DNA of 64,000 nt. Source: a virus. The stretch is from the IMG/VR virus record IMGVR_UViG_3300035034_002799, positions 1 to 64,000 of that record. The stretch is one strand, 5' to 3'. The position numbers and the translations under genes are program-made. Shown here piece by piece: positions 7,231 through 16,889 of the stretch; the stretch's first letter is position 1; the number at the start of each line of letters is the position of its first letter. A model generated the notes under the pieces. The model made no database searches. It saw only the letters and a program-made list of their open reading frames with translations, and had not been told where the DNA came from.

Positions 7231-9858
7231 ATGTATAGTAACGTTTACTTTGATCATCGCAGGAGCGAAATACATTACTGGGAATATAATAACGGGGTCA
7301 AGGAGCACAAAACAGCACCTGCCCCGTTGTTTTTCTATGTTGCACAACCCGACTCAAATGAGAGTACAGGTTATAGAACAATTTACGGTGAACCAGCTAA
7401 GCGTATTCAATGTGAAAAGTGGCGAGAATTCAAAGACACGTCAGCACGTTATAAGGATATGGGAAGAGACCTTTATGAGTCTGATGTTCCTATTGAGACT
7501 AAGTTTATAATTGAAAATTATATGAATTCAAATCTCACCCCTCCTAAATTTGATATTCACTATCTTGATATTGAGGTTCATTCAGAAGAAGGGTTTCCGA
7601 AACCAGAACATGCTGATTTTCCAATCACTATTATTACGGTTTGGTCTACTAAAGATGAAAAATTCTACGTGTTTGCCGAAAAGAACTTCAATGTTGATTT
7701 TATTACACAGAAAGGTGAAGAAGTTCAAAAGTATATTTTCGATAGTGAAGAAAAGCTTTTGAGTAATTATCTTCAGTGGACTCGTCGTAAGCACCCTGAT
7801 TTCTTATCTGGTTGGAATTCTAACGGTTATGACATACCGTATATCCTAAATAGAGCCGAGAAAATTTTAGGAAAAGATGAATCCAAAAAGATTAGCCCTA
7901 TTGGTGTTGTTCGTGAAAGAGAGATTACTCTTAAGAGTGGTAGGACACAACAACGTTTTATGATTGGTGGTATTTCAACAATTGATATGCTTGAAGTTTT
8001 TCAGAATTACACATTTTCTCAACGCTCAAGTTGGAAGCTTGATTCTGTTGCTGAAGATGAGTTAGGCGAAAAGAAAATAGAATATGATGGTACTCTTGCT
8101 GATCTTTATAACAATGATTGGCAAAAATATTGTGAATATAACGTGCAGGACGTTAGGCTTTTAAGAAAACTAGAAGATAAAAAAGGATTTCTTAATATTC
8201 TTACAGCTTTCTGTTATGGCTGTCATGTCCCATTTGACTTTTATCAAAAGACTGTTAGAGTACTTGATGGTGCATTCCTTTCCGAACTCGCTAAGGAATG
8301 TATTGTATTGCCTGATGTCAACCGAGCCGATGAGGGTAGTAAATTCCCAGGTGGTTTTGTTAAAGACCCAATTCAAGGTCTTCATGAATGGACCGTTAGT
8401 TTTGATGCTACTTCTCTTTATCCTTCAATTATGATGGGATGGAATATTTCACCTGAAACTAAAATAGGAAAACTTAAGGAAGAATCAGTATCTAAAATTA
8501 GAGAAGCTTTGGGTTCTGGTATCATACCTAATGGTGTGGTATATACTGAAGAAGATGAAGAAATGGAACTTCAAGAAGTAGTTGAGCTTATTAAAGATGG
8601 TAATTATTGTATGGCGGGTAATGGTGCTCTTTATTTACAGGATAAAGTTGGGGTTGTTCCTAGATTTGTAAAAGAGTGGTTTAATAAACGTAAAATTTAT
8701 AAAAATCAAATGCTCGCAGCTAAATCTTCAGGTGATAAAGAAGCTGAACAAACATACGACAACCTTCAGTTGAACTATAAAATCCTAATTAACTCTGTTT
8801 ATGGATATCTTTCAACTAAATATTCTCGTTTTTATGACCTTGATAACGCAATGGCAGTTACTCTTACTGGGCAGTCAATTACTAAGAGAGTATCGGAAGT
8901 TGTTGATGAATATTTCTCAACTAAATGGGATTCACATCCGTTAGCCGTTAAACGCGAAGCTAAGAATTTTGAGGGTGCTTCTATTTATTGCGACACTGAC
9001 TCAATTTATGTTGATGTTGGTCAAATTCTAGATACTTTGCGTGTTAAATATCGTAATTCTATAGATGATAATGAAATGGATAAAGTTATCGGTTTTATTA
9101 ATAACACTTTAGCACCTTTCATTTCTGATTATATTCAAGATTCAATGAATCACCTTTCTATAAAATCGTATAACTGTAATGAGAATATGATTTTCTTTAA
9201 GCGTGAATCTATTGCAAGGCGCTCCTTCTTTATCGAAAAGAAAAAATATGTAATGTGGGAAGTCAACGGTGAAGGTGATGTTAAGGTAGACAAACTAAAA
9301 GCAACTGGAGTTGATCTAGTTCGTAGCTCAACCCCTCCATTGGCTAAAAAATATATGAAGCAGTATGTGTTTGAGTTGCTTAAAAATGTTGACCGTGAAT
9401 TATTTGTATCGCGTATTAGAGAGGTAAGGAATGAATTTTTAACTGCTAGTGTTGCTGATATTGCCTTTCCATCGACTGCTAACAACATTAAAGATTGGTT
9501 AGAACGCCGAGAACTAGAAGGTAGGTTTAAATCTACACCGCAGCACATTAAAGGAAGTATTCTTTATAACCAAGCTATTAGGGACCGACCTGAGCTGGCT
9601 ACAAAATATGACTTGATTTATGAAGGAGATAAGATAAAACTTGTGTTAATGAAACCAGGACGACTTTGGAGATATGATATTTTATCTTATAAAGACCAAT
9701 GGGTAGATGAATTAAAAATTGACAATTATATTGACCGCGAAAGACAGTATGAAAGAGCTTTTTTTAACCCACTTAAGAAATTCTTTCAACTTATGAATTG
9801 GGATGTTCCTAGTTTAACCACTAACGATCTTTCACAATTATTTAGTTTTGGAGACTAA
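7231..9858 (+). CDS. 43: family B DNA polymerase, gp43-like
   Basis: Replicative polymerase with 3'-5' proofreading. The 875 aa (T4 gp43 is 898) show exonuclease motif I LDIEVH near residue 112, palm motif A DATSLYPSI (D near 392), motif B NYKILINSVYG and motif C YCDTDS (D near 588 and 590). All catalytic aspartates are present, and no intron or intein interrupts the gene. Expected to work with the clamp (19286), the clamp loader (20088, 22035) and gp32 (14669). Confidence 0.97.
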   Translation: MYSNVYFDHRRSEIHYWEYNNGVKEHKTAPAPLFFYVAQPDSNESTGYRTIYGEPAKRIQCEKWREFKDTSARYKDMGRDLYESDVPIETKFIIENYMNSNLTPPKFDIHYLDIEVHSEEGFPKPEHADFPITIITVWSTKDEKFYVFAEKNFNVDFITQKGEEVQKYIFDSEEKLLSNYLQWTRRKHPDFLSGWNSNGYDIPYILNRAEKILGKDESKKISPIGVVREREITLKSGRTQQRFMIGGISTIDMLEVFQNYTFSQRSSWKLDSVAEDELGEKKIEYDGTLADLYNNDWQKYCEYNVQDVRLLRKLEDKKGFLNILTAFCYGCHVPFDFYQKTVRVLDGAFLSELAKECIVLPDVNRADEGSKFPGGFVKDPIQGLHEWTVSFDATSLYPSIMMGWNISPETKIGKLKEESVSKIREALGSGIIPNGVVYTEEDEEMELQEVVELIKDGNYCMAGNGALYLQDKVGVVPRFVKEWFNKRKIYKNQMLAAKSSGDKEAEQTYDNLQLNYKILINSVYGYLSTKYSRFYDLDNAMAVTLTGQSITKRVSEVVDEYFSTKWDSHPLAVKREAKNFEGASIYCDTDSIYVDVGQILDTLRVKYRNSIDDNEMDKVIGFINNTLAPFISDYIQDSMNHLSIKSYNCNENMIFFKRESIARRSFFIEKKKYVMWEVNGEGDVKVDKLKATGVDLVRSSTPPLAKKYMKQYVFELLKNVDRELFVSRIREVRNEFLTASVADIAFPSTANNIKDWLERRELEGRFKSTPQHIKGSILYNQAIRDRPELATKYDLIYEGDKIKLVLMKPGRLWRYDILSYKDQWVDELKIDNYIDRERQYERAFFNPLKKFFQLMNWDVPSLTTNDLSQLFSFGD

Positions 9859-9859
9859 A

Positions 9860-10201
9860 ATGAAACACAATCCGCCAGAAGTTAAATCTATTAATGAGGA
9901 TATATCAGTTTATTTTTATACTGAAAAAGAAAAAGGATATCATTATTTTATTTTAACTTTAGATAACGCTGTAGCTTTTTTTCGACAAATTAAAAAGGCT
10001 AGTGAAACTAATCATAAGATTATAAATGTTCCTATTTTTAATAAGATGATGGATAAAAAAGGAACTATGAAATTTCATAAGGAAGACTTAGAAAAGATTA
10101 GACCCTTACTTGCCGATGAATTAAATTATAGAACAGGTAAAAAAGAAAGACCACCTAACCTCGATACCCCAGACTGGAGAAAAGTTCTAGGCGAGAAATA
10201 A
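9860..10201 (+). CDS. hypothetical protein
   Basis: A 113-aa basic protein with no recognised domain. The ATG at 9860 is chosen over an upstream in-frame TTG because ggag (9850-9853) sits six bases before it. The SD lies within the last codons of gene 43, so the two are probably translated from one message. A shared terminator follows at 10203. Confidence 0.7.
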   Translation: MKHNPPEVKSINEDISVYFYTEKEKGYHYFILTLDNAVAFFRQIKKASETNHKIINVPIFNKMMDKKGTMKFHKEDLEKIRPLLADELNYRTGKKERPPNLDTPDWRKVLGEK

Positions 10202-10202
10202 A

Positions 10203-10236
10203 AAAGAAAAGGCTCACTTAGAGCCTTTTTTCTTTT
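10203..10236. terminator. bidirectional intrinsic terminator
   Basis: Stem ggctc/gagcc (10211-10225) with A-rich flank on the left and ttttttctttt on the right, between two convergent genes. Either strand gives a stem plus U run. Confidence 0.8.
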
Positions 10237-11626
10237 ATATATTTTTACGTAATCTTCGTCTAATCTCTTCAACTATGGGTCTTTCTACTGATTCTTTATT
10301 TAAATCAACAAAACCATCAATAGCTTGAATAGCTAATTGTTTAGCATCATTACCAAACTTAGCACCATATTCAGAAGTCGCAAAGTTGTTAATTGCTTGA
10401 GTTGCACTTCCTGTTTCATTGTAATCGTTTACCACTAATCTAATAATTTTATTAGCTGTTGCTCCATTCGCCCCAGGGTTATTTTTTCCAGTAACCTTTG
10501 CTATAATACTAGCAACTCCTTCGAGGTTTCTCTTACTTACTTCTTGAGCATCAATACTATTATTGGTTTCTTCTTCGCCCCCTTCATCAGGAGTATTAAG
10601 CTGATCTCCAGTTCCTGATCCAACATTATCGTTTGGTGTGGTTGTATTAGATAAACTCTGTCCTACTTCAGTATTTACAAAATCTCTCATAACTGATTTC
10701 TCAAGTTGATGAGCTATTTGATTTTGTTTACCTCTGCTTAGTTTATTAAATGCTTTAAGAAGAGATTTATCTGAAGCGTTTGATGAAAGAAGTTGAGCTA
10801 TTGATTTAGGGTTTATGATACCTCTAGCAGTTCTTTCTTGAATCTCAACAGCTTCGCCTAATACTCCCTTGTTTTCACCAATTCCAGCCTTTTTAAGAAT
10901 GTTAACAAGATATTCTCTTCCTTTAGTTCTAAGGATGTTTTGAATTTCTTTATTAGCCTGCGATTTAATATTACCATCAGCATTTTTAATTTGGTCAACT
11001 ATCGGGTCGGTATTCTCAGCTTCAGGTGCCACGCTATCCCCAGTAGTAGTAGAAGATGCCTGCTGTTCTGCTGCATCTGCTTTTTGAGATTGAAATTCTG
11101 CTTTTTGTTCTGCTTTCTCAGCCTGTTTTATAAACTCATCAGCTTTTTTAGGATCAGTAGTAGCATCAGCGAGTAAGTTATTTTTAGCTGCCATTACACG
11201 AGAAAGAAACTCTTGGGTATCTTTAATACGAGAATCTACCGCTGATTGAATTTTATTAGCAGTAACTTCATCAGCGTTTTTGGTTTTAACTATAAGTTGT
11301 TTACCTAATTCACCCAGTCTGTTAATACGACGAGCAAGAGCCGAAGCCATAACACCCATTGCGGCATTTAATTTACCTTGATCCTTTGCAACTGCTTTTG
11401 CAAGTTGGTTATCAGCACTCTTAACGAGTCTATTATTTTTGAAATTTTCAATCTTTCCGAAGAATTTAGAAAGTGGTCCCTCCATAACAATTTTAGTACT
11501 TTCACATAAAGAATCGAATTCTTCTGCTAATTTTTTAAAGTCATTATTATCGAATGAAAAATTTTCTAAAAGTGAAGTACTGTTCCCATATAAATTATAA
11601 TTAATGAGGGACTTGATTTTATCCAT
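10235..11626 (-). CDS. hypothetical late (virion) protein with coiled-coil centre
   Basis: A 463-aa protein of unrecognised family. The middle (about 150-190) is a K/E/A/Q-rich coiled coil; the region 200-350 contains polar Asn/Thr/Gly linkers. No signal or membrane segment was seen. SD aggag precedes the ATG, and an exact T4 late octamer lies upstream on the same strand (11660 to 11653). Late expression and a head or tail location are inferred from that promoter. It points against the neighbouring replication genes. Confidence 0.7.
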   Translation of the reverse strand: MDKIKSLINYNLYGNSTSLLENFSFDNNDFKKLAEEFDSLCESTKIVMEGPLSKFFGKIENFKNNRLVKSADNQLAKAVAKDQGKLNAAMGVMASALARRINRLGELGKQLIVKTKNADEVTANKIQSAVDSRIKDTQEFLSRVMAAKNNLLADATTDPKKADEFIKQAEKAEQKAEFQSQKADAAEQQASSTTTGDSVAPEAENTDPIVDQIKNADGNIKSQANKEIQNILRTKGREYLVNILKKAGIGENKGVLGEAVEIQERTARGIINPKSIAQLLSSNASDKSLLKAFNKLSRGKQNQIAHQLEKSVMRDFVNTEVGQSLSNTTTPNDNVGSGTGDQLNTPDEGGEEETNNSIDAQEVSKRNLEGVASIIAKVTGKNNPGANGATANKIIRLVVNDYNETGSATQAINNFATSEYGAKFGNDAKQLAIQAIDGFVDLNKESVERPIVEEIRRRLRKNI

Positions 11627-11652
11627 AATCTTGCTCCTAGAGTTCTAAAAGG

Positions 11653-11660
11653 TATTTATA
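11653..11660 (-). promoter_or_regulatory. T4-type late promoter on the minus strand
   Basis: TATTTATA on the plus strand, i.e. TATAAATA reading toward the gene that starts at 11626. It overlaps an inverted repeat ataccaa/ttggtat (11661-11683) shared with the divergent uvsX promoter (-10 TATAAT at 11681-11686). Confidence 0.7.
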
Positions 11661-11763
11661 ATACCAAGGGGGTTTTTTGGTATAATAAGTTAATCGTAAA
11701 AGCGATAGAAACCAAAAGTAGCCTAGAGGGCGAAATGGTATGTTTGCTAAAAAGGAGATTAAA

Positions 11764-12873
11764 ATGGCAGATTTAAAAAGTAGACTTAGAGATTTTGCTA
11801 AGTCACATAAAGACATGGGGTTAGCACCAGCAAGTGATTCAGTTGGTGTAGAAGAAGAGGGAGATTCTCGCGTTTGGATTTCAACAGGCTCATATGCTAT
11901 GAATAAGCTAGTGAGTGGAGACCCTCGTCGTGGTTGGTTATCTAAAAAGATTCACGGTCTTGCTGGTGAGCCTGGGGTAGGTAAATCTTACTTAGCTTTA
12001 AGTACAGCAAGAGAAGCAATTAAAGAAGGACATGTTGTTGTCATCTATGACACAGAAGGTAATATCACTGAGGAAAATTTAGAAAATATGGGTATTAACT
12101 CAGATGAAATTCTTTATAAGCAGATTCATACTATTGAAGAGTTTAAAACCAATATGGTTAACGATGTAGAAACACTTAGAAAAGACTTTCCAGATGAAGA
12201 GATTTTAGTAATCACTGACTCTATTGGTATGTTGTCCTCTGATAAAGAGTACGATGATGCTAAAAGCGGTAAGAATGCCGCTGATATGGGCTTGAAGGCT
12301 AGAATGCTTAAGTCTGCTTCTCGTATCGCTCAGACGCTTTGTGTTAAGCAAGGAATGACAATGATTGTTGTCAACCATACATACACAAACCCAAGCTCAT
12401 ACGTACCTGAGCAAGTATTTTCTGGTGGTTCTGGTTTTATCTATGCATGTACTTCTATTGTCTTCCTTCGCAAGTCTGCTGAAAAGGAGAACGTTAAAAA
12501 GACTGATGATGGTAAAACATATAAAGTCCATACAGGTAACTTTATAACTGCACATACTGCGAAGAACCGTGTAGTACCTGAAGGTCAAAGTGAAAAGATT
12601 TATCTATCTATGAAAACGGGTTTAAATAAATGGTTTGGTTTATTAGAAGATGCAATTGATCTTGGTTTCTTTACACAAAAAGGAGCTAGAGTTGTGATCC
12701 ATCACCTTGATGAAAAAAGTGTATTCAAAAAGCAAATATATAAAGATGAATATTGGAATCCTATTCTTGATGACCTTTCTGAAAAACTTACGGAAAAATA
12801 CAAGTATCATAAAAATTCTGATATTGAAGAAGAAGAATTAACCGAAGATACCGAAGAAGATATAGGAGTATAA
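11764..12873 (+). CDS. uvsX: UvsX, RecA-like recombinase
   Basis: Strand-exchange ATPase for recombination-dependent replication and repair. The 369 aa carry Walker A GEPGVGKS (68-75), a Walker B LVITDS region, VVNHTY as RecA-type loop, and GGSGF before the C-terminal part. The tail is acidic, as in RecA and T4 UvsX. The ATG at 11764 is preferred because aaggag lies seven bases upstream; an in-frame ATG at 11740 lacks an SD. Followed by gene 41 from its own promoter. Confidence 0.95.
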   Translation: MADLKSRLRDFAKSHKDMGLAPASDSVGVEEEGDSRVWISTGSYAMNKLVSGDPRRGWLSKKIHGLAGEPGVGKSYLALSTAREAIKEGHVVVIYDTEGNITEENLENMGINSDEILYKQIHTIEEFKTNMVNDVETLRKDFPDEEILVITDSIGMLSSDKEYDDAKSGKNAADMGLKARMLKSASRIAQTLCVKQGMTMIVVNHTYTNPSSYVPEQVFSGGSGFIYACTSIVFLRKSAEKENVKKTDDGKTYKVHTGNFITAHTAKNRVVPEGQSEKIYLSMKTGLNKWFGLLEDAIDLGFFTQKGARVVIHHLDEKSVFKKQIYKDEYWNPILDDLSEKLTEKYKYHKNSDIEEEELTEDTEEDIGV

Positions 12874-12885
12874 CGAATACATATA

Positions 12886-12913
12886 TTGATTCATATTTCC
12901 TTGTACGTATAAT
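12886..12913 (+). promoter_or_regulatory. sigma70-like promoter of gene 41
   Basis: TTGATT (12886-12891), 16-base spacer, TATAAT (12908-12913). The predicted RNA begins about 17 bases before the ATG and includes the SD. Confidence 0.65.
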
Positions 12914-12936
12914 TAAAATTGTTAGGAGATATATTA

Positions 12937-14310
12937 ATGTCATCAGGTGATAAAACAGAAGCATATATAATCAAGGGACTATTGTCTTTTCCTGATTACG
13001 CCGCGAAATTTTTAGATAAACTTGACCGAGAATATTTTAGTAGTGAGGGTGGAGCTATTTTGCGCACCCTCCAAGTTTTTCATAATAAATATTCAAAGTT
13101 ACCTTCTTTAGGTATTCTTTGTGATAAAGAGTTACCTAAATACAAACCGTGTGCGAAAAATCCAGAGTTCCTTTCGGATTGCGAGGATTATGTACATTCC
13201 GCAATTTCTTTAAGAGTAGAAAAAGATAAGTTTTACGAATATCTTTGTGACGAAACAAAAGACTTTATAAAAAGGAAAAGAATTGAAAACGCATTAGTTG
13301 AATTAGTTGAATTAATGGACCAAGGCAAATCAGACGAAGCAGTTAAAGCAGTTTTAGATGCTGCTAATGTTCATTTTGATGAAAGCCTTGGTCTTGATTA
13401 TTTTGATGACTTAGCTAGTCGTATTGAAAAGATGAAATCTCCAGAGTCTGTGATACCATCAGGGATTGATGCTCTAGATGAGAAAATTGGAGGAGGTTGG
13501 CACCGTAAGGGGCTGATTGTATTCGGTGCTGCTACTAATGTTGGTAAGACTCTTGTTTTGGGAGATATCGCATGTAAATTAGTAAATCAAGGTTTGCATG
13601 GTCTTTACGTTTCCCTTGAAATTAATGAGAATATTTTAGCAAACCGTATTGACGCTAACCTTACTGATATATCAATGAGTGATTTATATGATGACCCAGA
13701 TCGTCTTATGAGTGAAATTATGAATCGTAAGAAATTAGCAGAAGACTCAGGGGATGATTTTGGTCGATTTATTATTAAAGAATATCCACCAGCTACCATG
13801 AATGCGAATCAACTTTTATCTCTTGTTAGAGAACTAGAATTAAAAAGAAATGGATTTAAACCTGATTTTATATGTGTTGACTATTTGGGTCTTATGATAC
13901 CAAATGGTAAAGGGTTTTCGGATAATACATATGGTAAGCTCAAAACCGCAGCGGAAGAACTTCGTGCAGTTGGTTGTATGCTTGATGTTCCAATCTTCTC
14001 AGCAGTACAGGTTAACCGCGAGGGATTTGACGATAGTCACATTGGATTAAACAAAACAGCAGACTCAATTGGTATTCCAATGACCGCTGATCTTATGTTT
14101 ATGATTTCACGTACAGAAGATATGGCAGCCCAAAATCAAATTTATTTTCATATTGCAAAATCGCGTTATAGTAAAAATGGAGATGGGCTTTATCTCAAGG
14201 TTGACTATGATCATATGAGAATATACGATGAGAACCAAGAAACTGATATAAAGAAAAAAGTTTCATTAGGAAAAAAATTGAGACAATTAAGAAGTGGGAG
14301 TAGTAAATAA
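12937..14310 (+). CDS. 41: gp41-like replicative DNA helicase (DnaB family)
   Basis: Hexameric 5'-3' helicase that moves on the lagging strand and works with primase gp61 (22945). The 457 aa have a DnaB-type N-terminal helical domain and a RecA-like C-terminal domain with Walker A GAATNVGKT (197-205) and Walker B CVDYLGLM. T4 gp41 is 475 aa. The ATG at 12937 has aggag eight bases before it; a longer TTG start at 12919 lies on the SD itself and is rejected. The last base overlaps the next ATG. Confidence 0.95.
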   Translation: MSSGDKTEAYIIKGLLSFPDYAAKFLDKLDREYFSSEGGAILRTLQVFHNKYSKLPSLGILCDKELPKYKPCAKNPEFLSDCEDYVHSAISLRVEKDKFYEYLCDETKDFIKRKRIENALVELVELMDQGKSDEAVKAVLDAANVHFDESLGLDYFDDLASRIEKMKSPESVIPSGIDALDEKIGGGWHRKGLIVFGAATNVGKTLVLGDIACKLVNQGLHGLYVSLEINENILANRIDANLTDISMSDLYDDPDRLMSEIMNRKKLAEDSGDDFGRFIIKEYPPATMNANQLLSLVRELELKRNGFKPDFICVDYLGLMIPNGKGFSDNTYGKLKTAAEELRAVGCMLDVPIFSAVQVNREGFDDSHIGLNKTADSIGIPMTADLMFMISRTEDMAAQNQIYFHIAKSRYSKNGDGLYLKVDYDHMRIYDENQETDIKKKVSLGKKLRQLRSGSSK

Positions 14311-14606
14311 TGTCACGATCACCAAAAGTAAAACAAATGACTTATGAGGAATTATCTGAAGAATTTGATATCACACCTAATAAGGCACATATTGAAGTTA
14401 AGAGAGTATATAATAAAATAATAAATAGTCTCGTAACAGATGGAGTTCCTATGTGGGACGCTGTTATGGGGGTTAGAGATTTCTTCGGGATGTCAGAAAA
14501 GGAAGCAGTTGATAAACTCAACAAAGATTTCCAAGAAAGACTCAAAAAAGAAGCTCTACAAAAATATCATGTAACTGGTTTCAGTAGACATGAAGAAAGC
14601 GAATAA
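14310..14606 (+). CDS. small protein with sigma region 4-like helix-turn-helix
   Basis: A 98-aa protein. Residues about 9-40 (MTYEELSEEFDITPNKAHIE and the following VKRVYNKI) follow the spacing of sigma70 region 4, as in T-x-E-E-[IL]-x-x-x-[FL]-x-[IV]-[ST] then I-x-x-x-[AV]. This would bind DNA or the RNA polymerase flap. SD gggag lies in the end of gene 41, with a one-base overlap. The role could be a transcription co-factor; this is a motif reading only and the family is not certain. Confidence 0.6.
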   Translation: MSRSPKVKQMTYEELSEEFDITPNKAHIEVKRVYNKIINSLVTDGVPMWDAVMGVRDFFGMSEKEAVDKLNKDFQERLKKEALQKYHVTGFSRHEESE

Positions 14607-14614
14607 ACTTGGCA

Positions 14615-14642
14615 TTGTGCTAGTTTATAGAAAGCGTATAAT
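14615..14642 (+). promoter_or_regulatory. sigma70-like promoter of gene 32
   Basis: TTGTGC (14615-14620), 16-base spacer, TATAAT (14637-14642), followed by SD gaggag before the ATG at 14669. Confidence 0.55.
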
Positions 14643-14668
14643 AGCGAAACAAACGAGGAGAAAACGTT

Positions 14669-15664
14669 ATGACAAATTTAAGTAAATTCAAAAATCAAAA
14701 GAAGAAGTTCGATGCTCTGAGAGATAGACTCAAACAGCAGCAGAACGATGAAGGTGGTAGTAACAGTTATGATGATAGCTGGAAATTCCGCCCAAAAATG
14801 AATCCAGGAAGCACCAAGGATAACTTCGTTATTCGTTTCCTTCCACACATGGCTGTAGAAGACGGTGAGGGTGAATTCTGGGCAGAAGGTTTTGTACATA
14901 TCTTCCAGCGTAATGATGGTAAAAAGGTATATACTCTTTGCCCTAAGCGTTCAAAGAAGGACAAGACACCTTGCCCAATTTGTGAGAAATCAGTAGGTCT
15001 TTATGATCTCGTAAATTCGGGAGCTGCATCGAAAGCTGATGAAGATTTAGCTCGTATGTACTATAAGAAGCAACGTTACTTTGCTAATGTGTTGGTTGTA
15101 AGTGACCCCCGCACTGGCGATGATAACCAAGAAGGTCAAGTACTTGTTTTCGAGTATGGACCGCAGATTCAAGAAAAGGTAACAGACGCGATTCTTGATC
15201 AAGACATCCAACCGCATAATCCATTCACTGGACATAACTTCAATCTTGTTATTAAGAAGAAGGGCGAATTCGTAACATACGAAAGTAGTCACTTTTCCAT
15301 GAAGAGTGAAGAAGTAGCTGACTCAGATGAAAAGATTGAATCAGTTTTAGATAAAGCCTATAATCTTAAAGAAAAGGTATTTGGTGATACCCGTGAGTAT
15401 GAGCAACTTAAGGCTCTATTGACTGGTAAAAAATCCGATGACGATGATGATGATGATGACGAACCATCAAAGAAGAAAGAATCAACACCTTCACGTACTC
15501 GTGACTCTGAAAACGAAGGAAAAGCAGAAAATGATGGTGATGATGATAACTTTGATGATGTTTCTGGTGAAGAAGAAGATGACAGTAAAAAGTCAACTGA
15601 CGATGATACCGATACCGATTCTGATGATGATTTAGATATTGATGACGATGAGTTGTTTGAATAA
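14669..15664 (+). CDS. 32: gp32-like single-stranded DNA-binding protein
   Basis: Coats single-stranded DNA at the fork and during recombination. The 331 aa have a basic N-terminal cooperativity segment, an OB-type core with the gp32 zinc site (H77, C91, C102, C105, matching the His-Cys3 spacing of T4 gp32), and a long acidic tail from about residue 255 dominated by D and E, which recruits other replication proteins in T4. T4 gp32 is 301 aa. It has its own promoter and a strong terminator, fitting high expression. Confidence 0.95.
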   Translation: MTNLSKFKNQKKKFDALRDRLKQQQNDEGGSNSYDDSWKFRPKMNPGSTKDNFVIRFLPHMAVEDGEGEFWAEGFVHIFQRNDGKKVYTLCPKRSKKDKTPCPICEKSVGLYDLVNSGAASKADEDLARMYYKKQRYFANVLVVSDPRTGDDNQEGQVLVFEYGPQIQEKVTDAILDQDIQPHNPFTGHNFNLVIKKKGEFVTYESSHFSMKSEEVADSDEKIESVLDKAYNLKEKVFGDTREYEQLKALLTGKKSDDDDDDDDEPSKKKESTPSRTRDSENEGKAENDGDDDNFDDVSGEEEDDSKKSTDDDTDTDSDDDLDIDDDELFE

Positions 15665-15687
15665 AAATCATTGATATATGATAGAAT

Positions 15688-15723
15688 ATACCCACGGTAA
15701 TTAACGCCTTGGGTATTTTTTTT
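15688..15723 (+). terminator. intrinsic terminator after gene 32
   Basis: ATACCC (15688-15693) pairs with GGGTAT (15711-15716), extended by A-T and GG/CC across a mismatch, followed by a run of nine T. The next gene's SD (ggag) starts directly after the T run. Confidence 0.75.
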
Positions 15724-15734
15724 GGAGTGAATAT

Positions 15735-16727
15735 ATGAATTTATTATTAACTGGTTGTGCTGGGTTTATTGGGTTTAATTTTCTAAAAGTGTTTGCTGAA
15801 TATCGACATCTTTTTGAAAGAGTTATATCAATCGACAAGGAAGGTTATGCTAGTTACCATTTAATAAAAGAATATACAAAAATATGTAATGATATAGATA
15901 TTGAAATTGTATGTACAAATATTAAAAACATAAATTATACTTTAAAAGGTGATTGGATAGTTCTTAATTTTGCAAGCGAATCACATGTTGATAATAGTAT
16001 TTCTAATCCTTTCGAGTTTTATTTAGAAAATGTTAATATCGTTCCTTGTATAATTCAGATGATAGGAATGAATAACATTAAAAAGTTTATTCAGATTAGT
16101 ACAGATGAAGTTTATGGAGATATCCCACAAGACACCCCAAGTGTTTTATGGTTTGATTATGATCGCCCCAGCCCGTATCTACCAAATAACCCATATAGTG
16201 CATCAAAAGCATCACAAGATTTATTACTGAGAAGTTTAGCTCATACTTTTGATTTTCCAGTACAAACTATACGCCTTGCTAATCAATTTGGACCTTGGCA
16301 ACATCATGAAAAGATGATTGCTAAGAGTATACTTCATGTAATAAACAATGAACCTATTGAGTTACACGGAGATGGTACTAATATCAGACAATGGACTCCA
16401 GTAGTTGACAGTGTAAAAGTTATTCGAGATGTTTTGCTTGGTAAAATTAACACACCAGTTGTTCATATTGCCCATCAACATAAACTCTATAATAATAACC
16501 AAGTGGTTTCAATTTGGTCTGATATAATTAAAAGAAAATATGATATAGAGGTAAAAACCAAATTCATTAACAACCGTAGGGGTAATGATTTAATGTATGC
16601 GTTAAAGACAGAAAAAGCAGTTGATAGTTATTTTCAAACAAGTCTTATGCAAAGATTTGAAGAAACTATTGATTGGTATTTTGAAAACCAAAACAAATTT
16701 AATAGGGATAACACATATGACAGTTAG
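15735..16727 (+). CDS. RmlB-like dTDP-glucose 4,6-dehydratase family SDR
   Basis: Extended short-chain dehydrogenase that would convert an NDP-glucose to the 4-keto-6-deoxy sugar. The 330 aa show the NAD motif GCAGFIGFNF (7-16), the RmlB signature STDEVYGD near residue 123 with catalytic Asp-Glu, and YSASKAS (YxxxK). Length fits RmlB (about 350). SD ggag precedes the ATG. The next gene is an RmlC-RmlD fusion, supporting a dTDP-rhamnose-like product. No RmlA is present in the window, so dTDP-glucose must come from the host or from elsewhere in the genome. Confidence 0.85.
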   Translation: MNLLLTGCAGFIGFNFLKVFAEYRHLFERVISIDKEGYASYHLIKEYTKICNDIDIEIVCTNIKNINYTLKGDWIVLNFASESHVDNSISNPFEFYLENVNIVPCIIQMIGMNNIKKFIQISTDEVYGDIPQDTPSVLWFDYDRPSPYLPNNPYSASKASQDLLLRSLAHTFDFPVQTIRLANQFGPWQHHEKMIAKSILHVINNEPIELHGDGTNIRQWTPVVDSVKVIRDVLLGKINTPVVHIAHQHKLYNNNQVVSIWSDIIKRKYDIEVKTKFINNRRGNDLMYALKTEKAVDSYFQTSLMQRFEETIDWYFENQNKFNRDNTYDS

Positions 16728-16889
16728 ACGAATTAATACTATTTGAAACTAAATGTATTCGAATTTCCACCCCTTATAGTGGTTTCTTTCTCCTGTTATA
16801 ACTCTTCTGACAAGTTTATTGTTTTTAATTCCCATTTGCCGACAAAGTTCTGATATAATCATATAACTATTTATAAATGAAAGGTCCAC

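Noticed and set aside
15408-15695. His-rich minus-strand ORF
   Set aside because: Antisense shadow of the Asp-rich tail of gp32; no SD.
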